Positions 52,120 to 60,925 of a DNA stretch of 64,000 nt are shown one piece after another (position 1 is the first letter of the stretch; every line of letters starts with the position of its first letter). Both the position numbers and the translations under genes were made by a program. The notes beneath the pieces were generated by a model. It searched no databases. It had not been told where the DNA came from and was given only the letters and a program-made list of their open reading frames with translations. Origin of the DNA: Thermoanaerobaculia bacterium (GTDB lineage Bacteria; Acidobacteriota; Thermoanaerobaculia; UBA5066); assembly GCA_022071945.1 (NCBI GenBank), contig JAJVIN010000013.1:1-64000 (forward strand), written 5' to 3'.

Positions 52120-54057
52120 TCAGACGTCGAGGTAGGTGTAGTGGGCCAAGAGGACCTCGAAGTCCTTGGCGATCGCCTTGGCTTCCGCGTCCTTCATGGT
52201 GTCCTTCTCGAGGTTCTTCCTGAGCTGGCGCCAGACGCCCTCCATGATCTCGGACTTCTCGTAGTTCATGTAGGTCAGGACCCGCTCGCACGTCTCGCCG
52301 GGAAGGATGTCCTGGATGCGCGTCCGGCCATTCTCGTCGACGACGGCGAGGACCTCGTTGGCTTCTCCGAAGAGGTTGTGCAGGTCGCCCAGGACATCCT
52401 GGTAGGCCCCGACCAGGCAGAAGGCGAGATAGTAGGGCTGGTTCCTCTTGAAGTTGTGAAGGGGCAGCCACTCCTTGATGTCTCTGAGGTCGATGAACTT
52501 CTCGATCTTGCCGTCCGAGTCGCAGGTGATGTCGGCGAGGGTCCCGAACTCGCGCGGCTGTTCCCTCAACCTGTGAATCGGGAGCGTCGGGAAGAGCTGG
52601 TCGATGGCCCAGGAGTCGGGAATCGACTGGAAGACCGAGAAGTTCAGGACGTACTTGTCCGAGAGCATGGCCTCGAGGTCCTCGAACTCTTCCGGGACCT
52701 CCTTCAGGCTCTTCAGATGCCGCCGGATCCGGTCGCAGATGTTCCAGAACAGGATCTCGCCGGTCGAGCGGTCCTCGAGCGAGACGTAGCCGAGGTTGAA
52801 GAGCGTGAAGAGCTCTTCCTTGTACTGCAGGGCGTCGTGGTAGCTCTCGCGGACGTTCTTGGCGGTGATCCCCTTGAAGACGTCGTAGAGCTCGCGGACG
52901 ACGGTGTTCTCGTCTCCCGAGAGATGGACGGTCTTGTCTTGCTCGAGCCGGTCGGCAACGTCGACCACGTTGGTGACGAGGACGGAGTGGAAGGCCGTCA
53001 CGGCGCGTCCCGACTCGGTCACGAGCGTGGGGACCTGCACCTCCTCCTCCTCGCAGATCGTCTTGATGTTGTAGACGACGTCGTTGGCGTACTCCTGAAC
53101 CGTGTAGTTCATCGACGAGTCGAAGGCCGTCTTGCTGCCGTCGTAGTCGACGCCGAGGCCGCCGCCGAGATTCAGGTACTGGATCTCGACACCCGAGCGG
53201 TAGAGCTTGGCGTAGACCCGTCCGGCCTCCTTGATGGCGTCCTTGATCTTCCGGATGTCCGTGATCTGAGAGCCGATGTGGAAGTGGAGCATGACGAGGG
53301 AGTCGAGCATCTTGCGCGAACGCAGGATCTCGACCGTCTCGAGGATCTCAGTCGTCGTCAGCCCGAACTTGGCCGCCTCGCCGCCCGACTTGGCCCACTT
53401 GCCCGATCCCCGCGCGTAGAGCTTGCAGCGGGTGCCGATGAGGGGCTTGACTCCCTTCTTCTTCGCGACATCCAGGATCCGCTCGAGCTCCGAGATCTTC
53501 TCGAGGATGAGAATGACCCTCTTGCCCATCCGCATCCCGTTGAAGGCGAGGCGGATCAGGGCTTCGTCCTTGTAACCATTGACCGTCACGAGGCAATCGG
53601 GGCCGAGCTCGGAGCTGAGCGCCGCGATCAGCTCGGGCTTGCTGCCCGCCTCGAGCCCGTAACCGTATCGCCGCCCGGTCTCGTAGACCTCCTTGACGAC
53701 CACCTTCTTCTGGTTGACCTTGATCGGGAAGACGCCGCGATAGGCCCCGTCGTACTCGAACTCCTTGATGGCCTTGATGAAGGCCTCGTTCAGCTCGCGG
53801 ACCGAGGAGTGCAGGATCTGCGGGAATCGGATGACGAGAGGCGTGCCGATTCCTCGCTGGGCGACGTCGTCCACGACCGCCTTGAGCTCGATCGCCCGGT
53901 GCGCCTCGCGGGTCGGGTGGACGAGGAGGGTTCCCTCGTCGGAGATCGAGAAGTATCCCTTGCCCCAGTTCTCGATTCCGTAGAGTTCTTCGGCTCCCGC
54001 GTACTTCTCGGGAAGGCGCTTGGAGGCCTTGGCGGACTTCTTGTGTTGTTTGGACAT
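52120..54057 (-). CDS. speA: Biosynthetic arginine decarboxylase
   Basis: 645 residues, nearly the length of E. coli SpeA. N-terminal WGKGYFSISDEG, the PLP lysine segment GVFPIKVNQKKVVVKEV, GLEAGSKPELIAAL, HFHIGSQ, LNLGGGLGVDYDGSKT and TESGRAV are the fold-type III arginine decarboxylase motifs. It makes agmatine from arginine for polyamine synthesis. Only four bases separate it from the convergent transporter gene. Agmatinase is not seen nearby. The Lys-rich first 20 residues are unusual but upstream of the recognisable domain. Confidence 0.95.
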   Translation of the reverse strand: MSKQHKKSAKASKRLPEKYAGAEELYGIENWGKGYFSISDEGTLLVHPTREAHRAIELKAVVDDVAQRGIGTPLVIRFPQILHSSVRELNEAFIKAIKEFEYDGAYRGVFPIKVNQKKVVVKEVYETGRRYGYGLEAGSKPELIAALSSELGPDCLVTVNGYKDEALIRLAFNGMRMGKRVILILEKISELERILDVAKKKGVKPLIGTRCKLYARGSGKWAKSGGEAAKFGLTTTEILETVEILRSRKMLDSLVMLHFHIGSQITDIRKIKDAIKEAGRVYAKLYRSGVEIQYLNLGGGLGVDYDGSKTAFDSSMNYTVQEYANDVVYNIKTICEEEEVQVPTLVTESGRAVTAFHSVLVTNVVDVADRLEQDKTVHLSGDENTVVRELYDVFKGITAKNVRESYHDALQYKEELFTLFNLGYVSLEDRSTGEILFWNICDRIRRHLKSLKEVPEEFEDLEAMLSDKYVLNFSVFQSIPDSWAIDQLFPTLPIHRLREQPREFGTLADITCDSDGKIEKFIDLRDIKEWLPLHNFKRNQPYYLAFCLVGAYQDVLGDLHNLFGEANEVLAVVDENGRTRIQDILPGETCERVLTYMNYEKSEIMEGVWRQLRKNLEKDTMKDAEAKAIAKDFEVLLAHYTYLDV

Positions 54058-54200
54058 CGACCGCGAAGTGTACGAAAGGAACGCCTCATCCGTTCCGGCT
54101 TTTGGATGGAAAGTCGAGATTTAACTCAAGAGACCTCCTGTCCGGCTGATTTCGGAAAGACCGGGTAACACAACGGTCTGCAAATCCGTAAACTTCGCCC

Positions 54201-55160
54201 GTGGCTGAGCTCTTTCCCCCCATCGAACCGTTTCGCTCTTTCCGCCTGAAGGTTTCTCCCGTTCACGAGCTCCACGTGGAAGAGAGCGGCAACCCGCAAG
54301 GTGTCCCGGCGGTCCTGTTGCACGGGGGGCCCGGCGCCGGTATCGCCCCCCTTCACCGGCGCTTCTTCGATCCGGGCCACTGGCGTGTCGTCCTTTTCGA
54401 TCAGCGCGGGTCGGGCAAGAGCACCCCGCTCGGAGAGCTCTTCGAGAACGAGACGGGTTACCTCATAGAGGACATGGAGCGGATCCGGGAACACCTCGGC
54501 ATCGAGAAATGGCTCGTCTTCGGTGGTTCGTGGGGGTCGACGCTCGCCATTGCCTACGCCGAGAAGCACCCCGAGCGGGTCACCGGCCTCATCCTTCGCG
54601 GGATCTTCCTCGGACGGCGGAGCGAGGTCCTCTGGACGATGGGGGGCGGGGCCGAGCGGATCCTGCCCGACGGCTTCAGGAAGTTCATCTCGATCCTCTC
54701 GGAAGAGGAAAGAAAGGACGTCCTCGGAAGCTACCGCCGGCGCCTCCTCTCGACCGACCGGGCGACCGTCGTGGAGGCCGCGCTCCACTGGAATCGCTGG
54801 GAAGACCTGGGCTCGTATCTTCTTCCGCCCCCCGATCCCGACTCCTACACCGATGAAGAACTGGAGGCCGAGGTCGCTCTGGCGCGGATCGAGTGCCACT
54901 ACTTCTCCAACTCGGCGTTTCTCGCGACGGATGACCAGCTCCTCCGGGATGTCGACAGGCTCCGGAAGATACCCGGCGTGATCATTCAGGCACGGTACGA
55001 CTTGGTCTGCCCGATGACGTCCGCCTGGGAGCTCCACGAGGCGTGGCCCGAGGCCCGGTTCCGGATGGTCTCTCCCGCCGGGCACTCGGCGGGAGAGCCG
55101 ATCGTCGCCAGCGCCCTCGTCGAGGAGACGGAGCGATTCCGGACGGAAGCGGCGCTCTGA
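54201..55160 (+). CDS. pip: Proline iminopeptidase (alpha/beta hydrolase)
   Basis: GTG 54201 gives 319 residues. The S33-family motifs are VLLHGGPGAGI (oxyanion hole), FDQRGSGKSTP, the nucleophile elbow GGSWGSTLAIAYA and the late Asp of IIQARYDLVCPM and His of PAGHSAGEP. The order fits Pip-type prolyl aminopeptidases, which take N-terminal proline off peptides. The length is near the usual 310-320. A 140-base gap separates it from speA. TadA follows after 34 bases on the same strand. Confidence 0.92.
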   Translation: MAELFPPIEPFRSFRLKVSPVHELHVEESGNPQGVPAVLLHGGPGAGIAPLHRRFFDPGHWRVVLFDQRGSGKSTPLGELFENETGYLIEDMERIREHLGIEKWLVFGGSWGSTLAIAYAEKHPERVTGLILRGIFLGRRSEVLWTMGGGAERILPDGFRKFISILSEEERKDVLGSYRRRLLSTDRATVVEAALHWNRWEDLGSYLLPPPDPDSYTDEELEAEVALARIECHYFSNSAFLATDDQLLRDVDRLRKIPGVIIQARYDLVCPMTSAWELHEAWPEARFRMVSPAGHSAGEPIVASALVEETERFRTEAAL

Positions 55161-55194
55161 ACGCCGGGGGCCGGGCCGTCGCGGGGTCCGCGCG

Positions 55195-55668
55195 ATGAGG
55201 GCGAGCGAGCCCGCGAGCGACGAGTTCTGGATGCGGGAGGCCCTCAGGGCGGCAAGACGGGCGCCCCGGCATGACGATGTTCCCGTCGGGGCCGTCATCG
55301 TCCGGGAGGGGGCCGTCCTGGCGCGGGCCCACAACAGGCGCGAGGCCGATCAGGACCCGGCCGCCCACGCCGAGCTGATCGCCATCCGGAGGGCGGCCAG
55401 GAAGCTCGGGTCCTGGAGGCTCGAGGGCTGCACGCTCTACGTGACTCTCGAGCCTTGCGCCCAGTGTGCCGGGACGATCGTCCTGGCGAGGGTTCCCCGG
55501 GTCGTGTTCGGGGCGGCCGACCCCAAGGCGGGGTTCGCGGGGTCGCTCGGCGATCTCTGCCGGGACCCCCGTTTGAATCACCGCGCCAGGATCACCTCCG
55601 GCGTCCTCTCGGACGCCTGCGGAGAGATCCTGAGGGCGTTCTTCCGTGAAAAGCGCGCCAAGCGCTGA
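55195..55668 (+). CDS. tadA: tRNA adenosine(34) deaminase
   Basis: 157 residues. Zinc ligands and catalytic residues are H58-A-E60 (the HAE motif) and PCAQC (Cys88, Cys91). The N-terminal EFWMREALRAARRAPRHDDVPVGAVIV and C-terminal FRE-KR ends match TadA. It turns adenosine 34 of tRNA-Arg(ACG) into inosine. A tRNA-Ser gene lies 5 bases downstream on the other strand. Confidence 0.94.
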   Translation: MRASEPASDEFWMREALRAARRAPRHDDVPVGAVIVREGAVLARAHNRREADQDPAAHAELIAIRRAARKLGSWRLEGCTLYVTLEPCAQCAGTIVLARVPRVVFGAADPKAGFAGSLGDLCRDPRLNHRARITSGVLSDACGEILRAFFREKRAKR

Positions 55669-55673
55669 GAGAG

Positions 55674-55763
55674 TGGCGGACAGGGTGGGATTCGAACCCA
55701 CGGTAGCCTTTCGACTACACACGGCTTCCAACCGTGCTCCTTAAACCACTCGGACACCTGTCC
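55674..55763 (-). tRNA. tRNA-Ser (GGA)
   Basis: Cloverleaf with acceptor GGACAGG/CCTGTCC, anticodon loop TTGGAAG (anticodon GGA), a long variable arm (typical class II serine tRNA) and T arm GTGGG-TTCGAAT-CCCAC. The 3' CCA is encoded. Confidence 0.97.
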
Positions 55764-55890
55764 GGAGCCGCGTAAGACTGCCGAAGGAACGTCCGTTCGT
55801 CAAGCGCGAATTCGAGTTGGGGGTTCTGGCCCGATGTTTGCTTGGTTGGAAAAGCGCGTCTTCGCTCACTTCCCGGCGATGGAGGTCGAC

Positions 55891-56364
55891 ATGACACCGG
55901 CGAGACTCACCTTCCTGATGGGATCCCTCGTGGCGGCTGCCTTCTCTATCGGTCTTGCGGGAGAAGGGGCCGGAACCGGGGCGTTTTACGAGAAGAGCGT
56001 GGACCCGCCGCGCGAAACGAAGGTCCCCGTCGGGATCGATCACCGGAAGGGGAGCATTCTCTGGCTCGAGTCCCACTACGAGCCGAACGCCAAGGACGTT
56101 GCCCGGGCGAAGGAGAAAGACCCCACGGACAAGAAGTGGATGCTCCTGAGGTTCACCTACCGAAACGATGACTACGTCTCCTACAAGGTGAATCTCCAGG
56201 CGGTGGCGCTGGACGAGAACGGGGCCGTGATCGCCGAGGGGGGGCGGAGGTCGAGCATGGATGCCCGCAAACAGGAAGACACGATCAGCTTTCCGCTCCA
56301 CGTGAGGACGCTCGACTGGCCGAAAGTGGCGAGGGTCAAGATTCTGGCGACCTTCCTGAACTGA
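55891..56364 (+). CDS. Secreted hypothetical protein
   Basis: ATG 55891 lies four bases after GGAGGT; earlier in-frame ATGs (55834, 55879) lack such a site. 157 residues with a signal peptide-like N-terminus (residues 5-25, ending GLAGEG). The mature part is mixed beta (ILWLESHYEPNA, WMLLRFTYRNDDYVSYKVNLQAVALDENG) and resembles a small beta sandwich of the DUF type found in lipoproteins. No lipobox Cys. No family recognised. Lies between two tRNA-Ser genes. Confidence 0.7.
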   Translation: MTPARLTFLMGSLVAAAFSIGLAGEGAGTGAFYEKSVDPPRETKVPVGIDHRKGSILWLESHYEPNAKDVARAKEKDPTDKKWMLLRFTYRNDDYVSYKVNLQAVALDENGAVIAEGGRRSSMDARKQEDTISFPLHVRTLDWPKVARVKILATFLN

Positions 56365-56370
56365 CACCGC

Positions 56371-56399
56371 TTCCCGTGGAGAAGGCCCCGCGCTATACT
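56371..56399 (+). promoter_or_regulatory. Candidate promoter before tRNA-Ser/SRP RNA
   Basis: TTCCCG (56371-56376), 17-base spacer, strong TATACT (56394-56399). It would start transcription about 50 bases before the tRNA gene. The -35 is weak. Confidence 0.4.
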
Positions 56400-56454
56400 C
56401 CTGCGCTCCGCCTAGAACGCCCCGGAGTCAGGGAGGCGGGATTGTCGGAAGTCC

Positions 56455-56544
56455 GGTGAGGTGCTGGAGTGGTTGATCAGGCCGGTCTCGAAAACCGGTG
56501 TACCCGAAAGGGTACCGTGGGTTCGAATCCCACCCTCACCGCCA
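56455..56544 (+). tRNA. tRNA-Ser (CGA)
   Basis: Acceptor GGTGAGG/CCTCACC, anticodon stem CCGGT/ACCGG with loop CTCGAAA (anticodon CGA), long variable arm GTACCCGAAAGGGTAC, T arm GTGGG-TTCGAAT-CCCAC; CCA encoded at 56542-56544. Confidence 0.97.
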
Positions 56545-56608
56545 GGTTATCCAGGGTCAGCGGGGAGAAGTCCCCGGGATCCTGAAACTCAAAGACAGGG
56601 GCTGATCA

Positions 56609-56740
56609 CGGGCTCCCGGAGGAGTCCGGGCTCCGCGCGACGTTCCTCCTCGAACCGTGTCAGGTCCGGAAGGAAGCAGCACTCAGAGGGTCAGGCCGTG
56701 TGCCGCGGGTCGCCCGGACTCCTCGGGGAGCCCGACGTTT
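56609..56740 (+). ncRNA. ffs: Bacterial small signal recognition particle RNA (4.5S type)
   Basis: The conserved domain IV signature is present near 56660-56690 (GTCAGGTCCGGAAGGAAGCA). The 5' and 3' ends fold into one long hairpin: CGGGCTCCC...GAGTCCGGGC at 56609-56631 pairs with GCCCGGACTC...GGGAGCCCG ending near 56734, followed by a short T-run, which would serve as end. It lies between tRNA-Ser and dnaX, the classic bacterial order. Confidence 0.95.
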
Positions 56741-56745
56741 TCTAG

Positions 56746-58470
56746 ATGAGCATTTCCGCCTACATCCCGCTGGCCCGCAAGTGGCGCCCTCACTCGTTCG
56801 GCGACGTCGTCGGGCAAGAGGAGATCGTCCGGGCTCTCACGAGCGGCATCGAGTCGAACCGGCTGGCCGCTGCCTACCTTTTCGCCGGACCTCGCGGCGT
56901 GGGGAAGACGACGTCGGCCCGACTGCTCGCGGCCGCGATCAACTGCCACTCGGCCGGCCGGCCCGTCTCGAACCCGTGCGGCGTCTGTGCGTCGTGCCAG
57001 GAGGTCTTCGAGGGGCGGTCGATGGACGCGCTGGAAATCGACGGGGCGACGCACGGCAAGGTCGACCAGGCCCGGGACCTCATCGAGATGGTGGCCTTCG
57101 CCCCCGCCCGGGACCGCAAGCGCATCATCATCATCGACGAGGTCCACGCGATCTCGTCGGCGGCCTTCCAGGCGCTCCTGAAAACCCTCGAGGAGCCTCC
57201 CCCCCACGCGGTCTTCATCCTCGCGACGACCGAGCGGCACAAGATCCCGGCGACGATCCTCTCTCGGTGTCAGCGGTTCGACTTCAGGCGCCTGACCGAC
57301 TCCGAGGTGGCGGCGCGTCTCATTGACATCGCGCGCCGGGAGGGATTCCGGATCGAGGGAGAAGACGAGAAGCGGCCCGGCGAGCCCTGGATCGAGAAGC
57401 CCGCCATCGAGGCCCTCGCGGCCGCCGCCACGGGAAGCTTGCGCGATGGGCTTTCCCTCCTCGACCAGGTGGCGGTGCGCGGGGAAGGAGAAGTGACCGC
57501 CCCCGACGTCGCCGCCCTCCTCGGGACCCCGGATCTGAGCGCGTTGGCGGCGCTCGTTTCCCTGCTCCTGGCGGGGGATCGGGCCCGTCTTCTCCTTCGC
57601 CTGGCCGAGCTCGAGAGCACCGGCATCGATCCGCGGGCCGCCCTTCGGGACCTCGTCGGCCTGGCCCGGACGCTCCTCCGTATCGCCGCGGGCCTTCCCG
57701 CGCCGGGCCGGGCCCTCGTCTCCGATTCCGCGAGAGTCGAGCTCGAGCGGCTCGCCCGCCAGACTTCCTATCCCTCGCTGCTGAGGCTCCTGACGCTTCT
57801 GTCGGAAGCGGAGCCCTTCCTGCGCCGTTCGGATAATCCAGCGCTCGCCTTCGAGCTGACGCTGCTGAAGCTCGCCGAGTTGCCGCGGCTGACGGCGATC
57901 GAGGATCTCCTGTCGGGACGGGCCGCCTTGCCGGCACCCGTCGCCAGCGCCGGGACCTCGTCCCTGGCCCTTCCAGCCGATAAGGACACGAACGCCAGTC
58001 CGGCCGGACCGGTCCAGGCCTTCACGGGGCTGGCCCCGCTCGAGCTCGAACCCGTTCCGCCCGCGGATCCAGCGGCCAGCTACCGGGCCGAGATCGAGAA
58101 GCGCCACGCTCACCTGGCGGCGGCGCTGGAGGAAGTCTCGATCCGCGTGGAGGGGAAGAACCTCCGCCTGTTCCTCGATCCGCCGAATCCCGTCCTCGAG
58201 CGGCGGCTCCTGGAGCCGGCGATGCGCAAGGTCCTGGACGATGCGGCCCTGGCGATCCTGGGCAAGGGGTTCCGGATTCAGGTGGAGAGCGCGGAGCCCG
58301 CGGCCGGCGATCTGAAATCCGAGGCGAAGAATTCCGATCCGGCCTCGCTCGAGAAGGAGCACCTCCGCCGCCTCGCCGAGAAGGACGAGCGAGTCCAGAA
58401 GATCCTCGACCTGTTCGACGGCGAGATCCTCGAGGTCCGCCGCGACCTTCCCAAGCCCGAGCAGAAGTGA
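56746..58470 (+). CDS. dnaX: DNA polymerase III subunit gamma/tau
   Basis: 574 residues. AAA+ clamp-loader motifs: Walker A GPRGVGKTT (48-56), zinc ligands Cys67, Cys78, Cys81, Cys84, Walker B IIIIDEVH (127-134), sensor I ATTERHKIPATILSRCQRFDF and GSLRDGLSLLDQ. The rest is a tau-like tail ending in EKDERVQKILDLFDGEILEVRRDL, seen in several non-proteobacterial DnaX proteins. A ribosomal frameshift A-run for a gamma form was not seen. It starts six bases after the SRP RNA end and its stop overlaps recR. Confidence 0.96.
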   Translation: MSISAYIPLARKWRPHSFGDVVGQEEIVRALTSGIESNRLAAAYLFAGPRGVGKTTSARLLAAAINCHSAGRPVSNPCGVCASCQEVFEGRSMDALEIDGATHGKVDQARDLIEMVAFAPARDRKRIIIIDEVHAISSAAFQALLKTLEEPPPHAVFILATTERHKIPATILSRCQRFDFRRLTDSEVAARLIDIARREGFRIEGEDEKRPGEPWIEKPAIEALAAAATGSLRDGLSLLDQVAVRGEGEVTAPDVAALLGTPDLSALAALVSLLLAGDRARLLLRLAELESTGIDPRAALRDLVGLARTLLRIAAGLPAPGRALVSDSARVELERLARQTSYPSLLRLLTLLSEAEPFLRRSDNPALAFELTLLKLAELPRLTAIEDLLSGRAALPAPVASAGTSSLALPADKDTNASPAGPVQAFTGLAPLELEPVPPADPAASYRAEIEKRHAHLAAALEEVSIRVEGKNLRLFLDPPNPVLERRLLEPAMRKVLDDAALAILGKGFRIQVESAEPAAGDLKSEAKNSDPASLEKEHLRRLAEKDERVQKILDLFDGEILEVRRDLPKPEQK

Positions 58471-59066
58471 TGCCGCCAGCTTCGTTCGCAAGGCTCCTCG
58501 TGGAGCTCGAGCGCCTGCCCGGAATCGGCCCGAAGAGCGCCCGGCGGATCGCTCATCACCTGCTCGCGGTCTCCGCGGAGGAATCGGAGCGCCTGGTCTC
58601 GGCCCTTCAGTCCGCCCGCGCAAACCTTTCGTTTTGCTCGGTGTGCCACGCGATGACCGAGACCGATCCGTGCGAGATCTGCACGGACCCGGCCCGGGAC
58701 GAACATCTGATCGCCGTCGTCGAAAACCCGCCGGACGTCGAGGTCCTGGAAAGAACCCGGGAATTCAGAGGCCGCTACCACGTGCTCGGCGGCGCTCTGG
58801 CGCCCCTGCGCGGAATCGGCCCGGACGACCTCTCGGTCGGGAGTCTTCTGGAAAGGCTCCGAGATGCTCCGGTGGTCACCGAGGTCGTGATCGCCACGAA
58901 TCCGAACGTCGAGGGAGAAGCCACGGCCCTCTACCTGGCCAAGAAGCTGAAGGAAAGGGGCGTTCGGGTCACTCGCCTGGCCTTTGGTCTTCCTGTGGGG
59001 GCCGCTCTGGAGTACGCTGACGACATCACCCTGGCACGGTCTCTCGCTGGAAGGCGAGAGATTTGA
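58470..59066 (+). CDS. recR: Recombination mediator RecR
   Basis: ATG 58470 shares one base with the dnaX stop and gives 198 residues. The helix-hairpin-helix region LPGIGPKSARRIAHHLL, the zinc site C56-x2-C59...C68-x2-C71 and the Toprim domain (VVENPPDVEVLERT onward) with the late GHRYHVLGG-type segment (GRYHVLGGALAPL here) are complete. It works in RecFOR recombinational repair. The ybaB gene that usually sits between dnaX and recR is absent here. Confidence 0.96.
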   Translation: MPPASFARLLVELERLPGIGPKSARRIAHHLLAVSAEESERLVSALQSARANLSFCSVCHAMTETDPCEICTDPARDEHLIAVVENPPDVEVLERTREFRGRYHVLGGALAPLRGIGPDDLSVGSLLERLRDAPVVTEVVIATNPNVEGEATALYLAKKLKERGVRVTRLAFGLPVGAALEYADDITLARSLAGRREI

Positions 59067-59112
59067 GGAAAATGCGAAAGGTTCGGTTAGACTACGCTGG
59101 CCCTAAAGAGCT

Positions 59113-59601
59113 ATGAGTAATTTCCTGCTGTTCGACGAAGAGTTTCATCAGATCAAGGAAGTCATCGGCCGCCTGAGGACCGACTCTCAGGCGAAGGTCG
59201 TTTTCATCGTCGATAAGAACGGGCAGCAGATTGCAGCTCAGGGAGATCTGGAAGCGCTGGATACGACCTCGCTCGCCTCTCTGACGGCCGGTAACGTGGC
59301 TGCCACGGACGGCCTCGCCAAACTGATTGGCGAGAAAGAGTTTCCGGTCCTCTTCCATGAGGGCCAGCGAGACAACGTCTACATCTCCATCGTCGACCAG
59401 CGGGTCATCCTGGTCGTGATCTTCGACGAGCGTTCGTCCCTCGGTCTCGTGAGGCTCAGGGTGCGAAAGGCCACGCAGGATCTCGAGCGGATCTTCCAGG
59501 CGATCCAGAAGAAGGTGGAAGCGGAGAAGGAAAAAGGCGACTTCGATTCACCGTTCGCCGAGATCACGGATGACGACATCGACAGCCTCTTTCGCGAGTG
59601 A
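59113..59601 (+). CDS. mglB: Roadblock/LC7-domain GTPase regulator MglB-like
   Basis: 162 residues. One Roadblock/LC7 domain (VVFIVDKNGQQIAAQGDLEALD, SLTAGNVAATDGLAKLIGE, VYISIVDQRVILVVIFDERSSLGLVRLRV). The C-terminal helix and acidic tail (EITDDDIDSLFRE) are typical of MglB, the GTPase-activating partner of MglA. It lies 80 bases before the MglA gene. In Myxococcus the pair sets cell polarity and gliding direction. A weak TTGAGG-19-TAGACT promoter (59062-59092) may drive it separately from recR. Confidence 0.93.
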   Translation: MSNFLLFDEEFHQIKEVIGRLRTDSQAKVVFIVDKNGQQIAAQGDLEALDTTSLASLTAGNVAATDGLAKLIGEKEFPVLFHEGQRDNVYISIVDQRVILVVIFDERSSLGLVRLRVRKATQDLERIFQAIQKKVEAEKEKGDFDSPFAEITDDDIDSLFRE

Positions 59602-59681
59602 GGAAGAGGGCGCGTGACCTCGGGGGGACGGGTGGGAAGTGAGTTCTTTTCGGGATGGAATGACCTGAGGGTGCCGACGCG

Positions 59682-60266
59682 ATGACGTTCATCAACTACG
59701 CCGCGCGCGAGATCAACTGCAAGATCGTCTACTACGGCCCCGGCCTCTGCGGGAAGACGACCAACCTGCAGTACATCTATGACCGCACGAACCCTTCCGC
59801 CAAGGGGAAGCTGATCTCGCTGGCGACCGAGACGGACCGGACTCTCTTTTTCGACTTCCTGCCGCTCGATCTCGGAACCGTCAGGGGCTTCAAGACCCGG
59901 TTCCACCTCTACACGGTCCCGGGCCAGGTCTTCTACGACGCGAGCCGGAAGCTGATCCTCAAGGGCGTCGACGGGGTCGTCTTCGTGGCGGACTCGCAGG
60001 AGGCGCGCATGGACGCCAACGTCGAGTCGCTCCAGAACCTCGAACGCAACCTCCAGGAACACGGATTCGATCTGGCCACCATCCCGTATGTGCTCCAGTT
60101 GAACAAACGTGACCTCCCGACGGCCGTCGCCGCCGAGGAGATGTACCGCCAGCTCAACTACAAGGGTGAGCCGACGTTCGAGGCTTGCGCCCCGCAGGGC
60201 GTGGGCGTGTTCGACACACTCAAGGCCGTTGCCAAGCAGGTTCTCATGGAGCTTCGCAAGAAGTAG
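59682..60266 (+). CDS. mglA: Ras-like GTPase MglA
   Basis: 194 residues. P-loop GPGLCGKTT (19-27), [15 protein letters not shown] (the PGQ switch replacing DxxG, an MglA mark), [11 protein letters not shown] and LNKRDLP (NKxD). Length equals Myxococcus MglA (195). Controls polarity with MglB. A strong terminator follows. The neighbour on the other strand is a receiver-like protein. Confidence 0.95.
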   Translation: MTFINYAAREINCKIVYYGPGLCGKTTNLQYIYDRTNPSAKGKLISLATETDRTLFFDFLPLDLGTVRGFKTRFHLYTVPGQVFYDASRKLILKGVDGVVFVADSQEARMDANVESLQNLERNLQEHGFDLATIPYVLQLNKRDLPTAVAAEEMYRQLNYKGEPTFEACAPQGVGVFDTLKAVAKQVLMELRKK

Positions 60267-60297
60267 TCGGACCGGAGCCTGCCGGGACCGAAAAGAG

Positions 60298-60325
60298 AAG
60301 GCCGGGGACGTCCCCGGCCTTTTTT
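60298..60325 (+). terminator. Intrinsic terminator after mglA
   Basis: A perfect dyad (arms AAGGCCGGGGAC and GTCCCCGGCCTT, 60298-60321) is followed by more T residues to 60325, and the A-run upstream makes it work on both strands. It ends mglBA; the gene on the other strand ends at 60353. Confidence 0.9.
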
Positions 60326-60352
60326 CATCATGGACGAGAAGCCGCGGCCCGC

Positions 60353-60760
60353 CTACTCGTCCGGGAGCTCGTGTTCCTCCTCCGGAACGGTTCGGACGGC
60401 CCCCGGCATCGCGTGAGCCATGACGAGATCGGTCAACTCCTCGGCAAAGGCCGAGCGGGGGAGGATCTGATCGCACCCGGACTGCAGCGCCTTTTCCTTC
60501 AGGTCCTTCCGGACGTGCTCGAAGAACCCGATGATGGGGATTGCGGCCTGGCTCTTCTTGAAGGCGGCGATCCAGGCGAACGGCGGCTTGCGGAGCGAGA
60601 GATCGGCGATGACCAGGCACAGAGCCGGATCAGGCGCGACGCCGTTGAGCTGCTCCGGATCGGAGGCGAAGACAGCCTGCGCCTCGGCGGTTTTCACCGC
60701 GAAATCGATCTTTGACCTCCAGAACAGGTCGTCGACGAGAACGAGGACAGTCTTTTTCAT
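60353..60760 (-). CDS. Degenerate response-regulator receiver protein
   Basis: 135 residues. The N-terminus KTVLVLVDDLFWRSKID has an Asp pair (D10, D11), the phospho-acceptor position is Asp53 (VIADLSLR), but the conserved C-terminal lysine is replaced by Arg (LPRSAF). The fold follows the receiver pattern (CDQILPRSAFAEELTDLV). A single domain without output, next to mglBA, it may be a signalling relay for polarity or a non-phosphorylated pseudoreceiver. The stop is 28 bases beyond the mglA terminator. Confidence 0.75.
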   Translation of the reverse strand: MKKTVLVLVDDLFWRSKIDFAVKTAEAQAVFASDPEQLNGVAPDPALCLVIADLSLRKPPFAWIAAFKKSQAAIPIIGFFEHVRKDLKEKALQSGCDQILPRSAFAEELTDLVMAHAMPGAVRTVPEEEHELPDE

Positions 60761-60867
60761 GAATCACTCCCCATCTGAAGGGACACCGTGCACAGGAATG
60801 AGCCGGTCCCATGGAGTATACGCCCCTCGAACTCCCAGCGCCTCGAATCCACGGCCGATTGTCAGAA

Positions 60868-60897
60868 GAGAAAGGCGCCGCGATTTCTCGCGGCGCC
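60868..60897 (-). terminator. Intrinsic terminator after the OPT transporter
   Basis: On the minus strand GGCGCCGCGA-GAAA-TCGCGGCGCC (10-bp stem, GNRA-type tetraloop) is followed by TTTCTCTTC. It follows the OPT stop codon by about 29 bases. Confidence 0.85.
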
Positions 60898-60925
60898 CGC
60901 CCTGTCGAAAAGGGGGATCGTCTCG

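Noticed and set aside
54160-54195. tRNA-Cys-like anticodon arm (ACGG...TGCAAAT...CCGT)
   Set aside because: The T and acceptor arms and the D arm are missing, and the anticodon stem has a mismatch, so it is a chance match or an unrecognisable remnant.
56746-58470. Programmed frameshift making a short DnaX (gamma)
   Set aside because: No A-rich slippery run followed by a stem-loop was found in the gene.
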